From Clonostachys chloroleuca (lineage: Eukaryota > Ascomycota > Sordariomycetes > Hypocreales > Bionectriaceae), in assembly GCA_037952775.1 (NCBI GenBank), contig JBANAY010000004.1, positions 7,688,001 through 7,752,000 on the forward strand: a stretch of 64,000 bases of DNA, written 5' to 3'. The translations under genes were made by a program, and so were the position numbers. The notes beneath the pieces were generated by a model, which ran no database searches, was not told the origin of the DNA, and was given only the letters and a program-made list of their open reading frames with translations. Positions 32,736-42,359 of the stretch are shown here, piece after piece. Position 1 is the first letter of the stretch. Each line of letters starts with the position of its first letter.

Positions 32736-34136
32736 ATGGTTACTTTTACTCTCTTTATCTCTCTATTTATCGGGGTAGCTTGTGCCCAGCAACGGTCTAT
32801 TTGCGATTCAGAATGCCAAAAGAGCTGTGATACTGAGTGCCAGAAGGTCATTGAGTCAACCTATCAGGCTGAGTCTAGGCTTTGGGTGAGCGACATCGTC
32901 AGCGATGACTTTTACTCTACCCCGGCGAATATCTCAACAGCTAAGCCTGGAGACATCCTCAGATGGGAGAACGTTCCCTACAGGCAACTTACCCAGAACT
33001 GGACTATTCCCGCTGGTCTCTCGTTTTACCGTATCATGTACGCAACAGAAGATATCAACAATAAGACGATTCCCGCCACTGGATGGGTTCTTTTGCCATA
33101 CCACCATACACTCCCCACACCAAATGAACCGGGCAAGTTACGTACCATAGTCTGGACGCACGGGACTGCCGGACGAAGTCGCCTTTGTTCGACAACCAAC
33201 AACAAGGGACTGTATTACGATTGGAAAGCCCCGTTTATCCTTGCTGAATCTGGGTATGCTGTTATTGCGCCTGACTATGCTGGCCAAGGCTCCGATCTCC
33301 CTCAGGGCTTCATGTACGAGTCTGGGTTTCTCCATGTTGCCGACGTGGCATATGCTGTAATAGCGTCCAGAAAAGTGCTGGGGACATTGCTCAGCAACAA
33401 ATGGGCTGTGTTTGGCCATAGCGAGGGTGGCATGACAGCATGGCGTACCGTGGAGCGTTTGAGCCTACTTGGTCAAGAGAGGCTGCTCAAGGCTGGCCAA
33501 TTTGTCGGCGGCGTTGCTGCTGCTCCAGCTCTGCGACCACAAAGGTTAATTCCTACATCATGGGAGCAAACCAAGACCGGAGGAGGTCCCTTTTCGGTCT
33601 ACTTTCTTCAATCCCTCGCCGGTCTCTTCCCCGAGCAGATTAAGCTTAGTGACTATCTTACCAACACAGCCCTGCAGCGTCTTTCTGTCCTTGACAACTC
33701 TTGCTTCCAAACGGGGATTGCGGCCGTAGGAAGTCTCAGCCCAGACGAAATCTTCACCAACAAAAGCTGGCTAACGCACCCAGTAACCAATAAGTGGGCA
33801 GTCCGTTTTAACGGTCAAGGTCCACACCCCCTTTCAACGCCACTCCTGGTCGTCCAAGGTATCACTGATACGATCACGCCAGCATCACTTACTATGGAGG
33901 ATTTCAATCTCACATGTTCGACTTATCCGAAGAGTCCTGCTTCCGCCAAATTATACCCAAACATGGGTCACGGCCAGGTGCTCGAGGCAGGCCGTGCTGA
34001 TATTGAAGCATGGTTGGATGCAAGGTTTCACGGGCAGCCTGTGAAGCAAGGGTGCGAAATTGAATCGGTTCAGCCGTTGGCAACGCAGTATGCTCAAGGT
34101 GAGATGTTTTGGGAGGCAAACTTGGTCCCATTCTGA
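32736..34136 (+). CDS. Secreted lipase-like alpha/beta hydrolase
   Basis: This is a single exon of 466 residues. Residues 1-17 (MVTFTLFISLFIGVACA) are a signal peptide. The catalytic serine is in VFGHSEGGMTAW, the acid in VVQGITDTITPAS, and the histidine in NMGHGQVLEAG. The layout and HGTAGRSRLC segment fit the fungal secretory lipase family (LIP type, as in Candida lipases). These enzymes act outside the cell on triacylglycerols or other esters. An odd feature is the mature N-terminus, where four cysteines recur every fourth residue (CDSECQKSCDTEC). This would place them on one face of a helix and may form a disulfide staple. Several N-glycosylation sequons (NIS, NWT, NKT, NKS, NLT) support secretion. 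The frame is intact, with a TATA box upstream. Confidence 0.88.
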   Translation: MVTFTLFISLFIGVACAQQRSICDSECQKSCDTECQKVIESTYQAESRLWVSDIVSDDFYSTPANISTAKPGDILRWENVPYRQLTQNWTIPAGLSFYRIMYATEDINNKTIPATGWVLLPYHHTLPTPNEPGKLRTIVWTHGTAGRSRLCSTTNNKGLYYDWKAPFILAESGYAVIAPDYAGQGSDLPQGFMYESGFLHVADVAYAVIASRKVLGTLLSNKWAVFGHSEGGMTAWRTVERLSLLGQERLLKAGQFVGGVAAAPALRPQRLIPTSWEQTKTGGGPFSVYFLQSLAGLFPEQIKLSDYLTNTALQRLSVLDNSCFQTGIAAVGSLSPDEIFTNKSWLTHPVTNKWAVRFNGQGPHPLSTPLLVVQGITDTITPASLTMEDFNLTCSTYPKSPASAKLYPNMGHGQVLEAGRADIEAWLDARFHGQPVKQGCEIESVQPLATQYAQGEMFWEANLVPF

Positions 34137-34413
34137 GTATCCAATTTGAGATATTCTCTCCCGATACGTGCGGTATGGTATCAAAGTTCTAGATAGTCAT
34201 AAGTGTCATACTGCGTATGCTTCAAGATAGCCAAGTTAGGACTACAGCTATGATTAATTGAAGCAGCTGATGCGACGCCGACCTGTTTAGATATATGGGT
34301 ACTTTTGGACCCAACAGATTCTGGCTAGGATTGCTATCATTTCTAATTTTTTAAAGAAAGCGGATAACTCAAGCAGTTATTGATTAATTATACGAAAACT
34401 TTTCATTGGTTCT
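34137..34413. other. Short convergent spacer
   Basis: 277 AT-rich bases lie between the 3' ends of the lipase and the alkylsulfatase. No feature is seen. Confidence 0.4.
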
Positions 34414-36315
34414 TTAGTGTTGTTGCCATACAGTGATCGCACTCAGCTCCAGCAGCCGTTGGAGGAAGAGATGACTTTCAAGTCCTTCACATGTGAACTG
34501 CGACAAACTGGTCTTTCCACTAAGCATCTCATGAAGTTGCTTCTTAGTGTCAAATGTAATCGCGGGCCTTATTCTTTCGAGCTCATCTGCTTGCTTCTCC
34601 CCAGTCCCAACTTTGGAAAATGATCGATACGTCATCGCGCCATTGCTGAGAGTGATCTTCCATGTGCTCTCTAACTCAAGGACACGCACCAAAATGCTCT
34701 GAGACTCTTCAAACTCCTCTGCAGCCTTGGGTCCATCTAAAGAAATTGCAATTGCGTCAAGCCAGTCCGCAATGCTTGCATGAGGATTTAAAGACACACT
34801 GGTCATGGTTGCGTCCAAGGCTTGGTGCGACTGACTCTTGTTTTGCAAGTCCATTGCGCGCGTGAGGAAGAAGTTGCGCCAAGTAGCATTCTCAGCTGCA
34901 AAACCCATCTTCTCAAAGACCCAGGCCAGAGTTTCCGCGGCCAGTTTATTCCCAGGCTCTGCGGAAACAGCATGGTCCAGCAACGTGGCGGCAAATCTCA
35001 GATCTCCCTCGTCGATGAACACCCGAGCCTTTGATACCAACTCTTCAACGCCACCAAAGCATCTTATATATCTTTTACCCTCCTCGGAAGGGGTATGAGG
35101 CCATAGATGGGCTGGATTGCCATCAAACCAAGTCATATACCTCTGATAGATGCCCTTGACGTTATGGCTAACGGAACCATAGTAGCCTTGGGCGTGCCAT
35201 GCTCTTCGTAATTTCGGAGGGAGGACAAGTATTTCGGCGATCTCTGTCCCGGTCAAGCCTTTGTTCATCAGCCTGACGGTTTGGTCGTGGAGGAACGCGT
35301 ACATATCCCGCTGCTCCAAAACCAATTTCTTGATCTTGTCCTGTCCCCACGTCGGCCAGTGATGCCCGGCAAAGAGCACTTTCGAGCGTTCTCCGTATAG
35401 CTCGATTGTCTCGTCCAAGTATTGCGACCAAGCTCTCGCGTCTCGGACGGATGCGCCGCGCAGAGTTACGATATTGTGCAGGCAGTGTGTCGCGCACTCA
35501 GAAATATACAAGGCCTCGTGGTCAGGAAGGAAGAAGTTCAGCTCGGCTGGCGCTTCCGTCCCAGGAACAAGTTGGAAGACGAATTTCACTCCATCAATCA
35601 CAAGCTCTTGCCCGGTCTCCGTCACCAGGGTGTTTGGAGGGATTATGGACGTGGTCCCGGCCGAAGCACCCATCCCTAGGCCGGTGCCCACTTGTCCTCG
35701 TGGATGCTTTGGAAGTCGGGTGCCGTACATGAAAGCTGCTCGTCGGAGCATCGATGGACCAGCGAGGACATGCTCCGATGTTACTTCCATCATGAAACCT
35801 TCCGGCGCAATGATGGGAATACTGCCGGTGTCTTTTGGCAGGACGCCGAGTGCGCCGCCGTAATGGTCCGCGTGAGAGTGAGAGTAAATTACGGCGATAA
35901 CTGGACGGTTCCCGCGATGGGTGCGGTAAAACTTCAAGGCTTCCTGAGCGCATTCCATCGACGTTAGCGGATCAATGATGATAATACCACTGTGGCCTTC
36001 GACTATAGACATATTCGATATGTCAAACCCGCGAACCTGGTACACAGCTGGCGAAACCTCGTACAAGCCTTGGATGGCTGTGAGCTGAGCCTGCCTCCAG
36101 AGCTTTGGATTGGCGGTATTCGGGCACTGCTCTTTGACGAAATCATATGCGTCATTGTCCCACACAACGTGGCCCTTGGAGTCTCTAATAATGCATGGTT
36201 CCAGTTTTGCTATGAATCCCCGGGAAGCATTGTCGAAGTCTTCTGTATCGTTGAAGTCGGGCTCACACTGAAGTGGTGCCGCCGGCAATTGACTCAAATT
36301 GATTTGAATCTTCAT
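34414..36315 (-). CDS. Alkylsulfatase (SdsA/BDS1-type metallohydrolase)
   Basis: This is an intronless leftward gene of 633 residues. It has the metallo-beta-lactamase zinc motif HSHADHYGG at about residues 146-154. Further on come ECATHCLHNIVTLRGASVRD, with the conserved THxLHN/TLRGA/RD features of the class, and FAGHHWPTWG. The middle region matches the alkylsulfatase dimerisation domain. The last 130 residues resemble the SCP2-like C-terminal domain. The enzyme hydrolyses linear alkyl sulfate esters such as SDS to alcohol and sulfate. No N-terminal signal peptide is seen. Yeast BDS1 is an accepted case of bacterial-to-fungal transfer of this family. The lack of introns here would fit the same history but does not prove it. 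Sulfate or carbon scavenging is the likely role. Confidence 0.92.
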   Translation of the reverse strand: MKIQINLSQLPAAPLQCEPDFNDTEDFDNASRGFIAKLEPCIIRDSKGHVVWDNDAYDFVKEQCPNTANPKLWRQAQLTAIQGLYEVSPAVYQVRGFDISNMSIVEGHSGIIIIDPLTSMECAQEALKFYRTHRGNRPVIAVIYSHSHADHYGGALGVLPKDTGSIPIIAPEGFMMEVTSEHVLAGPSMLRRAAFMYGTRLPKHPRGQVGTGLGMGASAGTTSIIPPNTLVTETGQELVIDGVKFVFQLVPGTEAPAELNFFLPDHEALYISECATHCLHNIVTLRGASVRDARAWSQYLDETIELYGERSKVLFAGHHWPTWGQDKIKKLVLEQRDMYAFLHDQTVRLMNKGLTGTEIAEILVLPPKLRRAWHAQGYYGSVSHNVKGIYQRYMTWFDGNPAHLWPHTPSEEGKRYIRCFGGVEELVSKARVFIDEGDLRFAATLLDHAVSAEPGNKLAAETLAWVFEKMGFAAENATWRNFFLTRAMDLQNKSQSHQALDATMTSVSLNPHASIADWLDAIAISLDGPKAAEEFEESQSILVRVLELESTWKITLSNGAMTYRSFSKVGTGEKQADELERIRPAITFDTKKQLHEMLSGKTSLSQFTCEGLESHLFLQRLLELSAITVWQQH

Positions 36316-37679
36316 CCTTTGTGGCTCGTGATATGTCTAGGGGTGAATGGGAGGTTCTGGGAGTCGGTATTCGCCCCGTGGGGATGGCTCAATGCCTGGC
36401 TTTGAGGTGTTGGTCAGCGCTTGCTGAACGTCTAGGGTCGCAGAATTGTATGGATTCGAAATGTGAATCAATTTATGGCCTTGGAAGATGTTTGCGGCCC
36501 CAGAATATTGAGGTAGAGGAGGCCAGAGTATTGGTTGGAAATTGCGTGATCGCTCAACTCCACCCTTCATGAGGGGTTTTGGGGGGTGTATCATCCATCC
36601 TCACAGACGGAAACTAACCTTGTTCCTTGAATTCGCGAATCCACTGAGATAGTGAACGCCTGTTGAATGCCCTCATTGAATCCCGTTATCGGACTCGCTT
36701 GGGACCTAACATGGTGGTGTCGGAAATGGTGTGGCTCAAAATAGGACAGGCTTGCTGCTCCTTATTTACATTGACTGATTCTCAAATATGATATACCAGA
36801 CGAACGGTGTTTTGATCGCAACTCACTGGAAATAGCCCATGGTTGTGAGAGTTCAAGTGGCTTGACTTACATTGACAGTAAGGAACAGCAGTGGAAGATG
36901 CCAGACCCGACATCTAAATAATGAATACTATTAATAATGCATATTACTACGTGAAACATTGGTCCAGCACTGCTGTTTTAGGCCTGAAAGTTCCGTTCAC
37001 TTTCAAGAGCTTATTCTGGAACCAGTTGATTTACGTCTACGGCCGGTAACTGAAATATGCTGCGAACCATCTTTGAAATCAACTCATACATCAAAGAAAC
37101 AATCCGAGCTCTGCCATAATGTTACTGGGGGTTCTCCCTGCTCATTTTGCTATTATCTCTGAATCTAGTCGGTTTTCCCTCACTCCAGCCGAGAGTAACA
37201 GCACCGGATTTTATCGACAGCGGTATGTGAATGGGTTGCAAGTGCTAATAGGTGGGCGTAAAATATTCTTCGTACCACCATCTAACAATGCATTCACTAA
37301 GCCTCAAAAGGATCCTTGTCTCTAAACATACCCTTATTATTTAGATCTACTTCAATGTTTCTTGCCAGTTGGCGTGTTCTTCTTTGTCAAGCCATGAACG
37401 GTTTAGCAACGCACGACTGATACTTAACAAGTGATTGGAACTTGTTTAACAAAGAAACCATGTTTTCGATATGGCAGTCAAGAGAAAGCAAGAGCTTAAT
37501 ATTGGGACGATACAGATTGTCCGGCTTGAGGTACTTATCATCGGCTTCCAGTGATTCTCTGGTTTTGCCAATTTCACCTCGACATCTTGACTTCGACACA
37601 CGTCGCGACTGGAAAAAAGGTCAGCTTGGCTCAGGAAAAAGTTTTTCCCATATTGCACAACTATTTCGTGCATTGCAAG
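36316..37679. other. Divergent intergenic region with an upstream frame
   Basis: This is the promoter region between the leftward alkylsulfatase and the rightward F-box gene. On the minus strand an 85-codon frame starts at ATG 36594 and stops at TAG 36339-36337, in the same frame as the alkylsulfatase ATG only 24 bases further on. It could be an upstream open frame or a former N-terminal extension. A 22-base motif near 36896-36917 is shared with 11968-11989. No RNA gene is seen. Confidence 0.5.
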
Positions 37680-39812
37680 ATGGACATCTTCGCCCGGTCC
37701 TTCACTCTTCTCAACATCCAGCCGAACGGGCGCTCTCTGGAAAGACTCCCTCAAGAAATCCTTCGAAGAATTGTGGAACACGAAGATTTAGAGACTCGGG
37801 ACAGGAAGGCAATCAGCCTGACATGCAGCACCTTGCGAAGCCATGCACTCCCGAGCCTGTTTCGGTGTATCACAATTTCTCAGCTATGGCAAGACCGTGA
37901 AAACTTCCTCCATATTTGCCATACGCCCCATTTAGCACAGCATGTGCGGGACATCGGATGGCAGGAAATCTCATGGTATCCTGGATTTTTCTCCCGTGCC
38001 GCCTTTGATTCCAAGCAGGAGGCGCGGCTGGTGACGTGGCTTTGGTGTTGGTATTACAACAATTCCAGCACTAGGACTCCAGATTTATATGGCAGGCTAC
38101 GAACCGAAGATCAAGGCGCTCAATTAGCGTTCGACCTGGACGAGTCTATCAATCGCCTCTTCTGGCTCTTCATTATCCCTGATTTATCATCATCGGTTTA
38201 TACAATTACAAGCGAAGAAACGCACGGGTCCGAATTCTCCCCAGAGGAGATCGACTTAATCAAGCGGAGAGCAAGACAATTCGGTGAAGGTCTAGTTGAA
38301 TTCGATTCGGCAAAGTTCAACTCCCTACGGGAGTGGGCCATTGAGTCCTTTCGTCCGCTCTTTAAAAAAGCACTCAACCGCCTCCACTACTTAACAGGTG
38401 TGCTGCCAAGACCAATGGATCCTGACCGAGTTGTGTGCTCTGGAGAATATGAATTACGGGCTAGACACTTTCAGACGCAGCGTCCTTACTGGGGTGAAGT
38501 ATACAGTCAAAAGGAAACGGTGAACGATGGGCTCTTTCTGTTCCTCTTTCCCGCTATGGACAGACTTAAAAACCGCATCACTCGACTTCTTTGGCAAGAT
38601 GAAGATCAATACAGCAGCTGTGAGCGGCTCATACCATGCGATGAGAAGGTCTTTGAGCATCTTCAAAAATTAGAGCTGTCATTTTACTTCCCTCACATAA
38701 AATATGAGGAGATTAACGAAAAAAACCACAGCAACTCACTGCTGCAGGCTGCGACTAACCTGACCCATCTGGTTATTGACAGTAATCTTCGTTATAAGTT
38801 TTACTTACCATGCATACGATCCACACAACTAGTCTCCCTGCACCTTCATTCTTCCGCGAGAGTCACTTGCAAGGAACTGATACCAGTTTTGCAAAGAAAC
38901 TCCAAGACACTTCGACATCTCGGTTTGGACAGTTGTGCTTTGGTAGTGGGATCGCTCAACCGCATCAGAGAACATGTCCCTGATCTTCAATTAGAATCCT
39001 GTCACTTGATGGGGGCCTTACAGAGTCAAGACTGGGTTCCCGAGTCTCATGTCCTTGACTATATGAATCGCCATGGGTCACAGGACCACTCAGATAGTCA
39101 GCGCGAGAATTTCTTTGAGTGGCGAGACTTGTTATTCAAAAGAAATGCGGTATTCACTGAAGACGACTTGATGGGCGCGAGTTGCTGGGAGGATTCTGAG
39201 GACAGTGAGGATTGCGACACGACAGAAGAGCGTGACTACGAGTTTAGCGAGGGTAGCGCAGCAGACTACTGGTTGATTGATGAAGTTTCAAGCGATGAAA
39301 TCGAAGTCGCCGAGATGTCTGGATATAGTGAAGCTCTACAGCAACTTATCAAGGCGCGGGAAAAAAGAAGGAAAGGTCATTACTCTCACCGGAATAACGA
39401 AGCTAGTGAAGTGAATGAAGAGCCCGAAGCTGAGGATATGGAGATGGACGAAGATTGCGATTCTGGTACTTGCGAAGGGGGCGAATTGAATGATCCCCGG
39501 GATTCCGAAATGCTGGAAGATGATGAGGCCGGAAAAGGGAAAGGCCATGCAGCGGACGGAGAGCATGAGACTAGCGGAAAAGAAGAACGCGAGATTGACG
39601 TAGAAGACGGATGCGCCGATGACGAAATGGAAGAAGACCAAGGCTCTGATGATGAGGCGATGGACGTCGTGGAGGATTCCGGGAGTACCATAAGCAGCGT
39701 TGTTGATCACAAGATCATGTACGCCGACCTCGTGGATGAGGACAGCGACGTGTGGGTATCTAGCAGGAGCGAGTACATGTCCTCAAGCTCAAGCGAGGGC
39801 GAGGAAGATTAG
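37680..39812 (+). CDS. F-box protein with long acidic tail
   Basis: This is a single exon of 710 residues starting at the ATG at 37680. The frame stays open upstream to 37551 but has no earlier ATG. An F-box lies at about residues 18-60 (LERLPQEILRRIVEHEDL then LTCSTLRSHALPSLFRCI). The centre has weak leucine-rich character (LTHLVIDSNLRYKFYLP, VSLHLHSSARVTCKELIP). From about residue 500 onward the protein is extremely rich in aspartate, glutamate and serine, with stretches such as DEDCDSGTCEGGELND and a serine-rich end. It ends in GEED. Such tails often mediate nuclear, histone-like or basic-partner contacts, or are phosphorylated; here that is inference. The F-box would dock the protein on Skp1 in an SCF ubiquitin ligase. 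No lesion was found, in contrast to other F-box genes in the window. Confidence 0.8.
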   Translation: MDIFARSFTLLNIQPNGRSLERLPQEILRRIVEHEDLETRDRKAISLTCSTLRSHALPSLFRCITISQLWQDRENFLHICHTPHLAQHVRDIGWQEISWYPGFFSRAAFDSKQEARLVTWLWCWYYNNSSTRTPDLYGRLRTEDQGAQLAFDLDESINRLFWLFIIPDLSSSVYTITSEETHGSEFSPEEIDLIKRRARQFGEGLVEFDSAKFNSLREWAIESFRPLFKKALNRLHYLTGVLPRPMDPDRVVCSGEYELRARHFQTQRPYWGEVYSQKETVNDGLFLFLFPAMDRLKNRITRLLWQDEDQYSSCERLIPCDEKVFEHLQKLELSFYFPHIKYEEINEKNHSNSLLQAATNLTHLVIDSNLRYKFYLPCIRSTQLVSLHLHSSARVTCKELIPVLQRNSKTLRHLGLDSCALVVGSLNRIREHVPDLQLESCHLMGALQSQDWVPESHVLDYMNRHGSQDHSDSQRENFFEWRDLLFKRNAVFTEDDLMGASCWEDSEDSEDCDTTEERDYEFSEGSAADYWLIDEVSSDEIEVAEMSGYSEALQQLIKAREKRRKGHYSHRNNEASEVNEEPEAEDMEMDEDCDSGTCEGGELNDPRDSEMLEDDEAGKGKGHAADGEHETSGKEEREIDVEDGCADDEMEEDQGSDDEAMDVVEDSGSTISSVVDHKIMYADLVDEDSDVWVSSRSEYMSSSSSEGEED

Positions 39813-40556
39813 AGTCATCGTCGAGGGGCTCATCGATGGGACAGGTCATAGGTAGATGAGCTGCGTAAAGATCGAGATGTGGATTAATTACCTATTTTAA
39901 TAGCTTCAATCCTCCATCAATGGTGCCTCTATCACGGGATGGCGCGGTAATTTTACGATAGTAAACTACAAGAATAAAGTTATGTGAATCTGGTCAATCC
40001 AGCTCCAATGCTCGCTCCCAATGTTGAGAAAGTACCTGCGTCTCAGGGGTTTTATCATAGCGCCTCTCTCTACCGAGGAGCCAGGCAAAGAGCCTCGGCT
40101 GAACCTTCATTACGTCCCAATCCTTGCCAGTGCCCCTCATTTGCTCATCCTCATGTGGGCCGTGAGGACGCAAGCAACCAACTTAGGGGCCAGGACCTTA
40201 GATCAGAGGCTGAAGATACCTCATTGGAACGTATATATCTGTCAGATTCCATCACCCTCGAAAGCTCTCTGATCTCAATCTAACCCCAGACTGCAGCAGC
40301 GCGGCATTCAAACGATCAAGCATATTTTGGCGACAAGAGAGCGCTATTTACCTTTGTGGGCCATGACTCGGACATTGCCATTATAGCGGCAGAAACAAAC
40401 AGGGGCATTTGGGTTAAAGGACTTGGGTTGGCTCACCACGTGTCTCATTTGAGAGTGAAAGGAAACCTGCTACATACCAGAGACACCAGAGCGGCCATCG
40501 TCTCTCCAAGTCAATCATAGCATTGCCATTTATTCGTCTTCTTGTCGCTCTCAACG
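39813..40556. other. Intergenic, promoter of alcohol dehydrogenase
   Basis: 744 bases lie between two rightward genes. Short frames at 39984-40283 lack support. A CCACGTGTC motif at about 40437-40445 contains a CACGTG E-box-like palindrome about 115 bases before the dehydrogenase ATG. Confidence 0.45.
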
Positions 40557-41898
40557 ATGACTGCATACGAATTCGAGGGCTGGTTGGGCCATGATCCCGA
40601 CAGTGTCAATGGCAAGATGGAATGGGGTCGTTTCGAGCCCAAGAAGTGGACAGAGAACGATGTCGATATCCAAATCACTCACTGCGGCATGTGTGGCTCT
40701 GACCTGCAGTGCGTCCATCTCAGCAGAAACATGCATATGGCATTTTTATTTGGAAGCTAACACAAGATTGCACTTCAGTACTCTCAGCTCAGGGTGGAGC
40801 AAGACCGATTATCGCAAGGGACATTTTTCTCCGCATGAGACGATACAGGCTGACGCGCGCATTCTCCAGCCTGTTGCGTAGGCCACGAGATTGTCGGCAA
40901 AGCAGTGCGTGTTGGAAGCAATGTGAAGCATCTGCAGGTCGGTGATCGTGTGGGCGTGGGAGCACAATCACTCAGCTGTCTTCAACCTGATTGTAGGCAA
41001 TGCTCCAACGGCAACGAGAACATATGCCGCCGAGTTAATGTCAGTCCAAACCGCCGCCTCCCGAAAATTCCCCTTGAACCATCTAATACCAGGCTCAGGT
41101 AAACACATACAACTCCCAATACCCCGATAAGCAGGGCAAATCGTATGGTGGGTATGCAGACTACAACAGGGCACCCGGCCGTTTTGTCGTCAAGATCCCT
41201 CCAGGCCTGGCTTCAGAGGATGCAGCCCCAATGCTCTGCGGAGGTGTCACGGTATTCAGACCCCTCCGAGCCCATGGCTGTGGCCCGGGCAAACGAGTTG
41301 GCATCGTAGGGGTAGGTGGACTGGGCCACTTCGGGGTCCTGTTCGCCAAAGCGTTGGGAGCAGATCACGTAGTGGGCATCTCCCGGAAGGCATCAAAGCG
41401 GGATCAAGTATTGCAACTTGGTGCAGATGACTACATCGCGACAGAAGATGACCAGGGCTGGGTCAAGAAGAACGCCGAAAGCCTGGACTTGATTATTTCC
41501 ACTGTGTCGAGCGACAAGATCCCGCTGGGGGGTTATCTTAAGCTGTTGGATATAGGCGGAACTTTCGTGCAGGTCGGGTAAGTTCTTGCTCTGTTACCTT
41601 CGCTGAGGATTTGCTATTTACGTTATTTTCTAGAGCCCCGGACAAAGGCCTTCTGCCCCCCATCAACGCATTTCGACTTATCAACAGTGAAATCAAGGTC
41701 ACCGGTAGTGCCATTGGTGGTATCAACGATATCAACGAAATGTTGGCACTTGCGTCTAGCAAAAACATCAAGCCTTGGGTTGAAACGCGCCCTCTGAGTG
41801 ATGCTAATCAGGCTATCATAGACATGGAGGCTGGCAAGGCTCGGTTCAGATATGTGTTGGTCAACGAAAAGCATGCTAAGATAAACAGTGCCCTCTAA
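40557..41898 (+). CDS. Zinc-dependent alcohol dehydrogenase (ADH6/CAD type)
   Basis: Five exons, 40557-40708, 40779-40813, 40870-41033, 41099-41577 and 41634-41898, give 364 residues. Family marks are CGMCGSDLH (catalytic zinc, completed across intron 1), CCVGHEIVG (catalytic zinc GHE), a structural zinc site with cysteines in CLQPDCRQCSNGNENIC, KSYGGYADY, LCGGVTVFRPL and the nucleotide fold GIVGVGGLGHFG. Intron 2 begins GCAAGG and ends CTCCAG, a GC-AG intron; only this choice restores DYPCCVGHE. The third donor is ambiguous: GTTAAT at 41034 or GTCAGT at 41040. Both stay in frame and differ by two residues. The family reduces aldehydes such as cinnamaldehyde with NADPH in the cytosol. No lesion was seen. 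Confidence 0.88.
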
Positions 41899-42114
41899 AT
41901 AAGCTTCCAATATAAGGTACTGAGGTTGATGGCCGCACAATAGGCAACAGGTAGTAACAAGACAACCATAGCATGGAAACAAGAAAAAATACTTAGAAAT
42001 CCTTATGAGTTGAAGCATGATGGCAAGTGAAAGTTTGAGTTTCAACCCGCAGAATAAAAACAGGGACGGGATTGACAGAAAGAGTCGAAGTAAGAAAAAA
42101 AAATGCAAAATAAA
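41899..42114. other. Short spacer with tRNA terminator
   Basis: This lies between the dehydrogenase stop and the leftward tRNA. The A-rich block at 42093-42101 is a T run on the minus strand just past the tRNA 3' end and should serve as the RNA polymerase III terminator. Confidence 0.55.
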
Positions 42115-42212
42115 TGATGAGACTGGGACTCGAACCCAGGAGGATTGCTCCACCAGGAATGAATGCTAAGGTAGCCTTAACCTGACGCCATAACCAACTC
42201 GGCCATCTCACC
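42115..42212 (-). tRNA. tRNA-Leu (anticodon AAG), intron-containing
   Basis: Read leftward, the sequence folds into a type II tRNA. The acceptor strand GGTGAGA pairs with TCTCATC. The D arm has GGCCGAGTTGGTTATGGC. The anticodon stem TCAGG pairs with CCTGG and holds TT-AAG-G in the loop. The long variable arm contains GGAG..CTCC, and the T arm is CTGGGTTCGAACCCAG. A 16-base intron (CTACCTTAGCATTCAT) sits one base after the anticodon, the canonical eukaryotic position. The total is 98 bases, or 82 after splicing. The 5' GG is at 42212-42211. A T run downstream is the terminator. Confidence 0.95.
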
Positions 42213-42359
42213 GCTTTGAATACTGATTGATCTCGCCAATTGCAATCCAAGCAGTGCTGCCAATCTAAGGGCCGAATGCATACTCGGTTGCTGGAGAGGG
42301 TTCCAACTTCAGCAGTAACATTTGATAATGTTTTATCTTAATTTTTTATTGATAGTAAA

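Noticed and set aside
39336..39710. Open frames of 101 and 124 codons on the minus strand
   Set aside because: They lie opposite the acidic tail of the F-box gene. Repeated GAA/GAT codons read backwards give Ser/Phe-rich open frames; no signal or family is seen.
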